A stretch of 64,000 nucleotides of DNA from Hofstenia miamia (Eukaryota; Xenacoelomorpha; Acoela): NCBI GenBank assembly GCA_004352715.1, contig SCFE01000102.1, positions 1,376,280-1,440,279 on the forward strand, written 5' to 3'. The notes under the pieces were generated by a model, which saw only the letters and a program-made list of their open reading frames with translations, was not told the DNA's origin and ran no database searches. Shown here piece after piece: positions 1 to 10,790 of the stretch; within the stretch, counting starts at the first letter, position 1; each line of letters starts with the position of its first letter. The position numbers were made by a program, and so were the translations under genes.

Positions 1-51
1 TTTAGTATTCTATATTGTGTGTGCATATATATTGGCTTAACTACAATATTC
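1..51. other. window edge, no gene
   Basis: This is AT-rich sequence before the first MITE. Its last eight bases (44-51, caatattc) are the left target-site duplication of the element at 52-210. Confidence 0.6.
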
Positions 52-210
52 CAGAGGCGTAGCCAGCCCGTGGAATTTAGGAGGACAAAGAAAATTATAT
101 AAAATTTTTATTGCAATTTGCTAATAAGTTACTTACTATTATATCTGAGGGGAGGGTGATCTGGTTTCAATCTTGGGGGATCGTAGCCCCCCCTTGTTGC
201 TACGCCATTG
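52..210. mobile_element. hAT-type MITE with perfect 8-bp TSD
   Basis: This 159-bp element has imperfect terminal inverted repeats: it starts cagaggcgtagccagc, and its right end read in reverse starts caatggcgtagcaaca. It is flanked on both sides by caatattc (44-51 and 211-218). An 8-bp duplication with CA-ggcgtagc ends fits a non-autonomous hAT element. It carries a short G/C-run (gggggatcgtagccccccc) near the right end and no coding potential. Similar GTAGC-type ends recur near 46406-47701 and, more decayed, near 7393-8209 and 40930-41022. Confidence 0.8.
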
Positions 211-753
211 CAATATTCTAACTTTCAATTCATACATACATTTCTAATTTGAATAGAATTTATAATCATATAGTTACGCCATCTATCGGAATTCTTAGTT
301 ATCAGTTGTCCTTAGGTTCTTTTAGCTTAATATGATGCATTAGATTTCATACAAAATATTTTATTTACATTTGATGAAGTAGTCTTACTTGTTAAACCTT
401 AATCTGTAGATAGATTTCTCAAAAAAGAAATTCTATTTCTATTTTGAAATATTCCTTTACTATATAATTTTGTAAGCTATTATAGTCTCCAATCCAGCAA
501 TTTTTTGTGTAATTTCTGTCCAGAGTTTGCTTGAAATTATTAATCAGCAGTTGAATAGTTGCTGTTTAAGTTATCTCTTTTCTATAATACTTATTGTGCA
601 CATTTAGCTGATTATTCATAGCAAATTATACAGAAGGAATCAAAATTCAAGCCTTCATTAATTACATTACTTACATTGTCTATGCGTAATAATGCAAGAA
701 AGAATTGATGACAGCTTTGTTAAAATGGTTATTAATGCAACTATTCAGGTTTT
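211..753. other. intergenic / NAT9 upstream, nothing recognised
   Basis: AT-rich sequence with no supported gene. A possible splice acceptor (ttcag at about 745-749) lies just before the NAT9 start codon, so a 5' untranslated or short N-terminal exon further upstream is possible but not identified. Confidence 0.5.
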
Positions 754-982
754 ATGAGACCACCCGAGTTACGCGGAGAGGTTATTTCTCTTCGCTATTT
801 TTCTAAAGACCATGTCATCAAACATCACACATGGATGAAAGATTTAAAGCTTCGTGAGCTTACAGCAACAGATGAGCTTTCCCTTGACGAGGAATACAGC
901 GTTCAAAAGAAATGGAGTGAAGATCCAAAACTTTTGGCCTTCGTTATTCTGTTTAATGAAAAACTGAATGAAGTAAGCGAAG
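754..982 (+). CDS. NAT9: NAT9-like N-acetyltransferase, exon 1
   Basis: This is the first coding exon of an N-acetyltransferase 9-like protein (GNAT superfamily). It starts at ATG 754 and encodes the N-terminal half of the fold: RGEVISLRYF, then HHTWMKDLKLRELTATDEL, then LDEEY and KKWSED. The last three match the family pattern (animal NAT9 has YHEWMKSEELQRLTASE, then LEQEY). The exon ends in phase 1 at base 982, followed by the donor gttagt (983-988). The single left-over G joins 'at' of exon 2 to give Asp, so the frame is kept. A better-looking gtaagc donor at 973-978 would break the frame and is rejected. GNAT proteins transfer acetyl from acetyl-CoA; the NAT9 substrate is not settled. The start gives a slightly shorter N-terminus than the human protein. 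Confidence 0.88.
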
Positions 983-2108
983 GTTAGTTCGATAGTAAAA
1001 TGCAATTCGTTGCAATGTGCCTACATACTAGTTAATCCCTTGCGAGACTAAATACCTCACGCCTAACAGCGAATATGGTCCCATTCCTTCTAGGTTGCTT
1101 TAAAGCAGAATCATATGTAATAAGAGTTGAAAAAATACAATTGGTGTAACTTTATAAACAAATAAATTCACGCAAGTCGGCACTTTGCTTATTTTTGCTA
1201 TTAGCTTAACGATCATATGAATTTTCCCGTTCTGGAAATGTATTTTGGTTCAGATAACTGGAACTTTTCTTGAAAGAACCAGGAACTGAACCGGAACCCC
1301 ACCCTCTAATGTAAGTATCTAATTTGAATGCTTTTTACGAGTCAGCTGATGTTAAGAATATTATCAATATTGTGATTATTCCGCAATAATTTCCTCTACA
1401 AATTTGTAGAATTCAGACTTGTCAACGAGCCGAACCGAGCTTGAGTACTGTATTGGATATACAACCAGCCCAAAACGAGCCTTTATTAAGCCAAGAAACA
1501 TTTTTTCTGCTTTTTAATTTGTTTTGCAGATTTTTCTTATTTTTCATTCAATATACCTTTTTTATAATCTCATTTTAAAATGCTTATTAAATAATAGGAA
1601 GAGCTATGTAAAAAATTATTTCAATACAATGTACACATTCATAGCTAAATATGTACAATAAATATTTTATGGTAAAAAACACCAAAATCTTGGAAATATT
1701 AATTAAGTATCAAAGCCAAGTCATTCATTGCTACTTGTCTAATCTCATTTATTAACACCTTCAGCAAAAACAATTTGATTTTATCAGATACAACTTTCTC
1801 ATTTAATAGTTTCGTCACTCTAACAGTGGCGTATAATCTGCCTAATTAATTATAATTTTGGTTTATCAAGTACAAGTAATTCCGCCGTATTTCATATTGA
1901 ATGCACGCTCCGTGTGAAAAGCCACATGACATTTTAGAATTATTTTTTGCATTAACACACATCTGCTCCAAAAGCATCTAAAGAATTAACATAGAATTCA
2001 AGCTGGTAATAGCAAAAGAAAGAATTGATGTAGTTTGAAGGATGTTTTCATGTTTCACCCCGTACAGCAAGTATTTTCTGAGAAATCAAATTTGGTAAAA
2101 TACAAGGG

Positions 2109-2651
2109 TGCCCAGGATAAACGGTGGAATTTCTAATAATGTTTTTTCAATAAGAAATTCCAATAATGAAAGAATTGCTAATTGCTACGTTTTGATTGAT
2201 TATAAGATTGCTAAGATTAAGATAAAAGTAAAGACTACACTCTAATGACCGTATTACGGACTAGTTTCATAAATTAGTGTTGTCTTTATTTAACGAATTA
2301 CGTATAATGTCTCAATTTAGTGATTTTCAGGGAGGTGTAATTGTGTTATTTAAACAGGAACGTCCAACAGAAACGTTGCAAACATTTTTCGGTAACATTT
2401 CTAAAAGGCAATATGAAAAAGTTGTGGCAAAATTTAAAGATGAGCCGAAATCTGCAAAGAAGCGTAAGGTGCGCACAGATCTATCTACGGAAGGCGATTC
2501 ACCCACTAAACAAAATGTTCTTGTCTTAGCACATGGTAGTCATTTTGAACATTTGTGACATTATAATCATAATAAGGAAGTAAATACATTGTTTATATTT
2601 GTGATAAATAAATTAAATTTTCAACCGAAATTCCACCTTTTTACTGGGCAT
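2109..2651 (+). mobile_element. decayed DNA transposon with TIRs and ORF fragment
   Basis: Inverted ends: the left starts tgcccaggataaacggtgg and the right read in reverse starts tgcccagtaaaaaggtgg; both continue into aatttc. The ~540-bp interior holds an open frame from about 2307 to 2558 whose translation is hydrophilic and basic (QERPTETLQTFFG, RQYEKVVAKF, SAKKRKVRTD). I do not recognise this protein; it may be the C-terminal remnant of the element's transposase. An AATAAA lies after the stop, near 2608. No clean target duplication was found, so the superfamily is not assigned. The right half is duplicated again at 3367 onward. Confidence 0.5.
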
Positions 2652-3365
2652 TACATTTTTCCTTCAGGATTGAATATTATCCGATGTTTTGTTAAGCGTT
2701 GCAAAAGACTCCAACTTTTGTAGTGTGTTTAGAGCACTAAAAAATTTCATAATGATTAATTTGAATTGCCGGTTGGCATTTTACTAAATAAGAGTGTCTT
2801 CATATAAGAAATGTTTTCTAAAAAGTGTCCTTTTTTTATTGAAATTTTTGTCCTTTAGGGAGGACATATGCATAGCAATCATGCAATTCATGGTGTTGAT
2901 GTGAACTCTTTAGGAGTATATTACTTTTTTCTTAGAAATCATATTTTGCTGAGTAGCAATAATTGACTAAAGTGTATTACTACAAATAGTTATATGTAAT
3001 TAATTTTTATAGTTTCTAAGCAAATCGGAAATTTCTAAAGTTAAAATGTTTGATGTTTTGGTAGTTTAACTCCTTATTTGTTTAAAAAATGTTGAAAATA
3101 TCAAACATTTTGATTCATCGTAAAAGTGTCACCAGAGGAGGACGTGTACGAAAAAGGGGTAAATACTAAACGGTCTGCCCCAGTCCTGATTTAAGCCCGG
3201 TCTCGGTCGGAGAAAAAGCAAACCTCTTCTAACTCTGAAGCACTGTTATCGTATAAAGGATGCATTTTGCTAAAGACTTCTGTCTATATATGAATTGTTT
3301 CATTTTAAATGCTATTTTTGCTGAAGTTGACCTTAATATTTTTGAAATCTATTTAAACCTTTTAA
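2440..3365 (+). repeat. tandem duplication copy 1 in NAT9 intron
   Basis: This ~926-bp segment recurs almost identically at 3367-4249. It starts inside the transposon ORF (atgagccgaaatctgc) and ends aaaccttttaa. Differences from copy 2 are allele-like: small substitutions (aattcatggtg against aattgatgttg), a 4-bp indel near 2920, and an extra ~45-bp stretch near 3130-3180. Confidence 0.9.
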
Positions 3366-3366
3366 N
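3366..3366. other. single-N contig join
   Basis: One N sits exactly between the end of duplication copy 1 and the start of copy 2. This suggests a scaffolding or polishing join rather than a natural breakpoint. Confidence 0.8.
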
Positions 3367-4249
3367 ATGAGCCGAAATCTGCAAAGAAGCGTAAGGTGCG
3401 CACAGATCTATCTACGGAAGGCGATTCACCCACTAAACAAAATGTTCTTGTCTTAGCACATGGTAGTCATTTTGAACATTTGTGACATTATAATCATAAT
3501 AAGGAAGTAAATACATTGTTTATATTTGTGATAAATAAATTAAATTTTCAACCGAAATTCCACCTTTTTACTGGGCATTACATTTTTCCTTCAGGATTGA
3601 ATATTATCCGATGTTTTGTTAAGCGTTGCAAAAGACTCCAACTTTTGTAGTGTGTTTAGAGCACTAAAAAATTTCATAATGATTAATTTGAATTGCCGGT
3701 TGGCATTTTACTAAATAAGAGTGTCTTCATATAAGAAATGTTTTCTAAAAAGTGTCCTTTTTTTATTGAAATTTTTGTCCTTTAGGGAGGACATATGCAT
3801 AGCAATCATGCAATTGATGTTGTTGATGTGAACTCTTTAGGAGTATATTAATTACTTTTTTCTTAGAGATCATATTTTGCTGAGTAGCAATAATTGACTA
3901 AAGTGTATTACTACAAATAGTTATATGTAATTAATTTTTATAGTTTCTAAGCAAATCGGAAATTTCTAAAGTTAAAATGTTTGATGTTTTGGTAGTTTAA
4001 CTCCTTATTTGTTTAAAAAATGTTGAAAATATCAAACATTTTGATTCATCGTAAAAGTGCCACCGACCCAGTAGTGATTTAAGCCCGGTCTCGGTCGGAG
4101 AAAAAGCAAACCTCTTCTAACTCTGAAGCACTGTTATCGTATAAAGGATGCATTTTGCTAAAGACTTCTGTCTATATATTGTTTGATTTTAAATGCTATT
4201 TTTGCTGAAGTTGACCTTAATATTTTTGAAATGTATTTAAACCTTTTAA
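3367..4249 (+). repeat. tandem duplication copy 2 in NAT9 intron
   Basis: An ~883-bp near-copy of 2440-3365. It runs on without a break into the unique sequence leading to NAT9 exon 2, whereas copy 1 runs on from unique sequence on the other side. Together with the N, this is what two unmerged haplotypes would produce. Confidence 0.9.
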
Positions 4250-4452
4250 ATGTTGATAAATGATCATTCATTTTTATTTAGTATTTGCCATCCAATCGCC
4301 TTTACAATTTTTGTAATTTTTTAATTGCTTTTAATTGTTCTTTATTTCTAAAACCTGCAGTTCAATACTTAAAAGGACATTGTTGTTGAAGGTTTAATGA
4401 AATATTTTTAATTTTTCGAGGAATTTCTTGTTTTGCTAAATCCAATGCCTAG

Positions 4453-4733
4453 ATGACGCTCTAATTGGAGATGTTCATGTGTCTATTAATGATGAAATGG
4501 AAGCTGAAATTAATCTCATGATTGCAGAGGAGTGGGCAAGACGTAAAGGCTGCGCCTCAGAGGTAGTCAAGTTGTTGGAAAAGTATCTCCCTACATTGAA
4601 TGTGAAGACATTGATAGTAAAGATTGATGCTGATAATCATCCCAGTATACATCTTTTTACCAAGCGTCTTGGATTTTCTATTCAATCTTTTTCTGAGGTT
4701 TTCAATGAAGTCACCTGCCATTTTCATATATAG
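4453..4733 (+). CDS. NAT9: NAT9-like N-acetyltransferase, exon 2 (terminal)
   Basis: Second and last coding exon, after the acceptor tgcctag. With exon 1 it gives about 169 residues; human NAT9 is 207. The exon encodes the acetyl-CoA-binding half: LIGDVHVSI (family: VGDVNLFL), EINLMIAEEWARRKGCASE (family: EIEVMIAEPSCRGKGLGTE) and a C-terminal block DNHPSIHLFTKRLGF, then FNEVT (family: NEPSIRMFQKLHF, FQEVT). The GNAT motif A, R-x-K-G-x-G/A, is present as R-R-K-G-C-A, with Ala in place of the usual second Gly. It ends at TAG 4731-4733. The gene appears intact. Confidence 0.88.
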
Positions 4734-4737
4734 ATTA

Positions 4738-4743
4738 AATAAA
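4738..4743 (+). terminator. NAT9 poly(A) signal
   Basis: AATAAA lies five bases after the NAT9 stop codon. It is close to the stop for a poly(A) signal, so a later one may be used. Confidence 0.4.
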
Positions 4744-7700
4744 TTATTTAATAGCCCATAGGCTACTGATGGTCATGTTTTTAATTCAGTTTATACATGT
4801 AATTTTTAATCTCGAGCACTATATTGATTCGCATAGAAAAATCTTTAAGAAATTGAGATTCTCATGGGAAGACATTCACTCAGCTTGGTCAAAATTGTTC
4901 CTATTTTGTAAAGATTTACCCTTATCCAAAATATTTTATATACACTGCATAGCAGTGCGTAAGGATACTGCTGGTGAAGAATAAATTCAAAAAGAGATTT
5001 GTCAACTAGTTACACAAGTGAATCACATTGAAGCACTAGGCAATTATTATATAATATTTCCTGAAAGTCAAACATTACTCTTGTCCTATGGGGACTATTG
5101 TTATTAAAATGTTGTGCAAGAGTTTATCTTCCCTCTTAAAAATGAGTATTTTATCCATTAACTGGGTGATGTGTAATTGATGGATGCTCACGAGGAACAT
5201 CAATAGAAGTTGCGAATGACTTTGGAAAGCATGATGAATATGGCGATCGGTTTGAGCCGATGTAATTCTAGGGCCACATTCATTATTAGATGTGTTAATG
5301 GATTTACAACTTTCGTTATAGGATTTTAAAAAATTTTTAAAAATGTGGAAAAAGCGATTTGTGCCTTTAAGGTTAAGAAGAATAGAAAAACATCGAAGTA
5401 AATGATTATATGGAAGTACAACGATGCATCTCATTTCAATTAATGCACTGAGAAAATCCCTAGTAAAAGGATCAGAAAATTATTAGAGGCTGAACTAAAA
5501 CTAGGTCCCAAGGAGAATTCAAATGGAACAGAATCGTGCATCCTTTGTATGTAAGTGGGATAGGAACGTAATCGCCTACTAAGACTATGTACAAGAACTT
5601 TTGAAAAGTGCAAATATCTTAAAGACCAAAAATGAGCAAGCTGATTGTTCGATATTCGTCAAAAGTATGACTAATATGTGAGGGCAAACGTGTTGCTTTA
5701 AATAAGTTGAGGCCGCTTTGGTGTTTGCGAATAAAAACAAGAAAATTACCAAATAGGAAAATGAAGAAATGAAAGCGCGATTCCAACTGAATTAATTCAG
5801 CGAAGGCATCCTAATTTAGAAAATCTTCGAAATAATTAACTGGCAATTCTCGTAGATTAATTTAAGACAAATGACTTTATCCGAAATTATGGAGTAATCA
5901 GGTCATCAAAATTTTGTTCATAGTGTAACATCGGTGCTGGTTGTTCGTATCGGCCAGTCTAGTGTTTTCAGTTTTAAGCATGAATATTTGTAAATATGTT
6001 GATAATGACTTTGTATATAATACCAATTAGTTGTTGTAAAGAGAGAACAGTTTAGAGAACAGTTTTATAGAGTTGAATGGCAAGACGGGAATGCGTGAAT
6101 CCCAGTGATATTACAATAGTCTATAAGTACACTAGGGGAATGATACTCTTGGAACCTTGCCAGAATAGCTACCTTGTCTGAGAAATATTGTAAAGAATAT
6201 GACAAGCCAGGGGTTCTTAATAAAAATTGCTCGCATGCACTTTTGACTGTAGTGTATGCATAAATCTAGAATGAATTGGTGCTTAAGTTTATATTTAGAA
6301 AGTAACAATTTTAAATAAATTTTAAAAAATATTATTCACAAGTGAGGAAAGGATCAAATTGGCGTTGACCCTGAACAGATTTACAATAAAAAAATAACTC
6401 GTATCTTCTCTGGCTCCGAGATTGGATTATTTGAGTCAATGCTGGGATTTCTTGCCATAGTAAAGCTAGAGCAGGATGTTGTAGTCGAACTCTAGTATGC
6501 TACGTGTGTTTAGCATAAAAAACGTTAAGTCTCTTCTTTACATTGCCAAACGCTAATGTTGCAAACACAGTGCACTCATAGTTCCGACAATTTATTATGT
6601 GCTTGCATAACAAGAAAGAACCAGGGAACCCTGTTTTTTCCAGTATTTGTATTTGATGAAGATATTCATTTTCCTTCCAAGTTTTAGCCGATGTTTCTCA
6701 CGGGCCGTGAATCATGGCCTTACGAGCTCGACTTAATTGGTCAAAAAAGCAACATGTAATGTCTGTAGTTGCTCGACTTTCACCAAAATCAAGCCTCGAT
6801 ACATTAATATAGTTTTTTTTAATTACTCTCCGAAACCGTGTTTTTGATGAGAACGACAAATCTATTGGCATACAGGTGAAAGTATGAGCCGATTGTCTAC
6901 AACAGATGAAGAGTATTTCAGTCATGGATAACTTTCTTATTCCAAAGTGTTGAGAATGACCGTTAAGCAATGTAACCAATACCTTGTACAATTTGAAAAC
7001 TGACATTTTTGTTACTAAATATTGCAGCTTTATCAATGATTTTAAAGAACTTGTAGAGGAGGTTTTGCGATTTTTATAAGTTTTCTTAAAGGAAATATAT
7101 TTCAATATGTAATTTTTGAAAAATCTGATACGCATGTAATTGAAGAATTGTCGTGAAAATGTGATATGGTGTGCTTCAGTTCAGTTTTTAGCAGGTTTCT
7201 TTTTAGCTCGGTTTCAGTTTTCAGCTATGCAACTTGGTTCACTTGAAAATTTTTTGCGGTTTTTACCACTATACTTTAAAATAAAAATTTATCTGCATGT
7301 TTTTCATCATTTACTTGAAATATTTTCTATTCTATTCGCAGCCTATCGTTAAGATCTTGTAGGCCTATTTTGGTAGTTTTCAGAGGCTGCTCTAGTAGCG
7401 TAGTCAATGGCATTGTCAATTCAACGCCTTTTAATATAATTTATTCAATTTTATTATGCATATATTTTACACGAGGTAACCTTTCATTAATTATTTTGTT
7501 ATAAATTTAATAGTGCAATCGATTTAAGTAGTGGATAAATGTAGTATCTTATAGGCTATGCGCTATTCATAAGATAAGAGTGTATCTTTGAGGAATTAAT
7601 TGGATGAATCGATTAATTCTCTATCATTTGTTTTTAGCGTTTCCTTTTGTGAAAATTGTCTACTCGTAAATGGATTTTGCGCCGCCAACCTTTCTCATAA

Positions 7701-9961
7701 TATAATTCGCTCTTGTCTAACTCCAGTCAATGAAAATTCAAGTTTTATTAGTAAAAAATTTTGTTTTTACTGCCTTGTTGCCAACGTAAATGAAAATTTT
7801 AATTTAAAATTCTATATTCCTTTTATATTTACGATTATTTCGATGTTACTTATTCCCGCTATATCGCGTTCTATCATATACCGTTTCAATTTCAAATAAA
7901 CACGTGATTCACGCGAGTTGGCTTGGCACTGCTTTATAATAGCTAATTGAAAATGATACATTGATGTCGCTTAAATTTCAATTTCACACAATAACCAATT
8001 TAAGTATTAGAAACAGTTGTGATCGACTTGAATAAACTAATGTGAGGCGAAATTTTCACCATATTTAAAAAAATGACACAGAAAATGCATATTACCACCT
8101 TAATTTTTAATTTTTTAAAATTTTTTACCTAAAATATTTAAGCAATCAATTCAATGTTGTAAACCTGACGGGGTGACATTCCACCATGTCCTCCTTGCAT
8201 ACGCCACTGACTATAGAAAGCCCATAAATCTTTAACTTACAAGTTTTTGCAAATTCTATTCTAACTTTTATGTGCATGTTTAACGTGTTGTTGAATTTTT
8301 TATAAAGATTGTTTGGTTTCTAAAGAATAGCAGTCGTTTTCAGTCTACAATTATTGTGTCTGAAATTTAATTCTTGTCAAAAAGGATCAAGATTTCTAAT
8401 GCAACCAAAACAAATCTCTATTACATTTTAATGACACTTTTAAAATACTTTTAAGAAATTGAAACAATTTAAAGTTTAACTTGGGGACTTAACAACCAGT
8501 CCAACATACACGGATTATACAGCAAGCATAGAAATGTTTAAAATTTCTAAATGGAGCGTGAACTTTTTCATTACTTTTTCTAATTTTTAGCGCCTCTATT
8601 GAACATTTAAATTCGATTATGAACTAATTTAAATATAGTTCAGAGAAACAGTTAATACAAAATTTATTTAACCAATCTTGAACAAAGTATTCTTGTAGTT
8701 TTAAAAATGGAAGTTTTATTAATTTCCTTTTATTAAGACCAAAATTTTTATCAAATTTTTTCAATATATCTTTAACAATTTTCAATGTATAAGTTCCATA
8801 AAATTTTATGAAAATGATGACATTTCAATGTTAAACAATAGGGGAAAGTAAACACAAATAGTTTGGTTAGAAAAATAAATATATTGTAAATAATTATTTT
8901 AATCGTGAAAGACAATGTTTGACACGCAATAGTTTGAGTGTTGCAATAACATGTATTCACTATCTTGACCAGGCTGTCAATACCATTGTAATTAAGATTG
9001 ATGCATTATTTAAGCATCCTAAACCATTTGATTTCTTGTTTCATTTTGCACAGTTTTTCTGAAAGTAGTCACGCATTAAAGGGTTATCGAATTTTCAGGC
9101 TTTCTAGTGTTAAGGTGTGTTTAAGTTTAATGCGTGTAGAACTTGATTTATTTATTGTTTTTGGTTATCTCTTTTACGATATGTTTTATTTGATCCGATT
9201 ACTATTAATTTGACTGGTGTATTGATTCTGGGAACAATGTAGCACACGAAAATTTTTGTTATTATTACATCTTAAATATTATAATTTTAGAAATATTGTA
9301 ATTAAAGTGGTTATTTCATAAAATTCTGTAAAATTACGAATGATGTTTTATTAATTGTTTCTTAAGGTGCGATTTTTAATTCTACCAAAGCTCTATGACG
9401 TTTTTATCTAATGACTGCTTTTGTACAATTCTAAATCTCCTGAGATTATTAGATGGAATTTCATTATATTAATGAAATTAATAATGGTTTTTTTGTTTTG
9501 TTATTTCAAACGACATTTTTCTGTTCTGCTAGAAGGTATATCTTTTGTGTTACAAATGTAAATTTAGATTGTCGTTTACAGTCCTTATGAGCACTATGAA
9601 TTTTCAGTAAAAGTTTTTTAGTTTAGTTTCATTTATATTATATTAATGTTTTCCGCATTCACTCCCATCTATCAAAGATAATTACTAGTTACTTTTTTAA
9701 TGTACATTTTATGATTTTGTGTATAAAGTTTTTATTAATAACTTTCAGTCGTAGTGTTTTTCCTGGGCTAAAAATACTTATAAATGAATGATGAATATGC
9801 AAAGATATAAAAGATAAGCGTATAAAATCCAAAATTTACTACAAAAATAGATTTATTACTGTTTGGCTCAGGGCTGATTGATTTAGTATATTCTAATATA
9901 AGGTATTTGCACAAATTAGAATAATATTTTACACATTATTGATAGCTCATAAAAGAAATGC

Positions 9962-9964
<3 letters not shown>
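4744..9964. other. long intergenic region, no recognised gene
   Basis: AT-rich sequence in which I identify no gene. The stretch 4760-5950 has somewhat higher complexity and several short frames on both strands (for example 4769-4984 plus and 5075-5434 minus) that look like fragments of an old mobile-element ORF, but I cannot name a family. A 145-codon minus frame at 6698-7135 resembles nothing I know. Around 7393-7410 and 8170-8209 there are opposed tagtagcgtagtc / atacgccactg ends that resemble the hAT MITE family, without a matching target duplication. Confidence 0.5.
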
Positions 9965-9994
<30 letters not shown>

Positions 9995-10142
9995 NNNNNN
10001 NNNNNNNNNNNNNNNNNNNNNNNNNNNNNNNNNNNNNNNNNNNNNNNNNNNNNNNNNNNNNNNNNNNNNNNNNNNNNNNNNNNNNNNNNNNNNNNNNNNN
10101 NNNNNNNNNNNNNNNNNNNNNNNNNNNNNNNNNNNNNNNNNN

Positions 10143-10174
<32 letters not shown>
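9965..10174. repeat. (TA)n microsatellite with assembly gap
   Basis: (TA)n flanks a 148-base N gap (9995-10142) on both sides. The open frames seen here are only Ile-Tyr translations of the repeat. Confidence 0.95.
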
Positions 10175-10175
<1 letters not shown>

Positions 10176-10412
10176 TTCATTTATTGGCAACATTTTTCTA
10201 TTCTATTCTATCCCTTAGCCTAAAACAGGGACAACATAATTAAGCTGTCATTGCTAAAATTTAATTAAGAATTGCAAAACAAAAATCTATTTTTGGAAAA
10301 CTTTATTTGTATACTTGAAAGTATGCAAAAGGCAAACAAATCTATCAAATGAGCTTTAGGTGGTTTATATTATTTTCTTGACATATTATCAATTTCAAGT
10401 GTATTTTAGTTT

Positions 10413-10790
10413 ATGTACTTAAGATTACTGCGTTGTCATAATTTTGTCATTTCAAACAAGTCGTTCTTTGCTACGAAGAAAATGCCCATTGCGAAACTAG
10501 CCGACGATGAAAATTGCAGTGAATTAACTCAGCAGTTGAATAAGCTGCAAGGTAGTGGATGGAAACGACAAGCAGATCGTGATGCTCTTTTCAAGTCATT
10601 TAAGTTTAAGGATTTCAACACTGCTTTCGGCTTCATGACTCGTGTTGCTCTTCTGGCTGACAAGATGGATCACCATCCCGAATGGTTCAATGTCTACAAT
10701 CGTGTTGATGTTACGCTTTCGACTCATGAGTGTGGTGGGATTTCTCGTAGAGATATTAAAATGGGGCTTTTTATAGAATCAATTGTCTAA
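10413..10790 (+). CDS. PCBD: pterin-4a-carbinolamine dehydratase (PCBD/DCoH), intronless
   Basis: Complete 125-codon frame for pterin-4-alpha-carbinolamine dehydratase, which dehydrates 4a-hydroxytetrahydrobiopterin so that BH4 can be regenerated after aromatic amino-acid hydroxylation. Vertebrate PCBD proteins also act as HNF1 dimerisation cofactors. Signature blocks: [15 protein letters not shown] (71-80 region), [11 protein letters not shown] (86-96) and [11 protein letters not shown] (101-111). The catalytic His pair (H87, H88) and the third His (H105) are all present. The core from internal Met24 (ATG 10482) is 102 residues, the usual family length. The upstream 23 residues are rich in Arg, Lys, Ser and aromatics with no acidic residue and resemble a mitochondrial leader, so initiation at 10413 may give a mitochondrial form. 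No intron interrupts the frame, although vertebrate PCBD genes have introns. Confidence 0.93.
   Translation: MYLRLLRCHNFVISNKSFFATKKMPIAKLADDENCSELTQQLNKLQGSGWKRQADRDALFKSFKFKDFNTAFGFMTRVALLADKMDHHPEWFNVYNRVDVTLSTHECGGISRRDIKMGLFIESIV

Larger units (their letters stand above)
983..4452 (+). other. NAT9: NAT9 intron
   Basis: This intron of about 3470 bp begins gttagt and ends tgcctag. It contains a decayed DNA transposon (2109-2651) and a tandem duplication of about 0.9 kb broken by one N. If the duplication is an assembly artefact, the real intron is about 2.5 kb. Around 1205-1310 and 1425-1500 there are GC-richer tracts (gaactgaaccggaacccc, gagccgaaccgagc) that look like old transposon ends without a visible partner. 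Confidence 0.8.

Noticed and set aside
973-978. gtaagc as NAT9 exon 1 donor
   Set aside because: A good consensus, but it would join exon 2 out of frame. The gttagt donor at 983 keeps the frame and the family's length.
5075-5434. 119-codon minus-strand frame
   Set aside because: No recognisable motif; the opposite strand in this stretch looks equally protein-like, so this is probably a shadow of mobile-element debris.
6698-7135. 145-codon minus-strand frame
   Set aside because: Long for chance but composed of Lys/Ser/Phe/Leu-rich sequence expected in AT-rich DNA. No motif, no splice context and no neighbouring exon.
7393-8209. Opposed tagtagcgtagtc and atacgccactg ends
   Set aside because: They resemble hAT MITE ends, but the flanking octamers (ggctgctc and actatagaa) do not match and the interior gives no support.
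9936-10223. Open frames spelling Ile-Tyr runs across N gaps here and at 23147-24054, 28635-29410, 34333-34621, 36651-36932 and 62472-63599
   Set aside because: They are translations of (TA)n and unknown bases and have no coding content.
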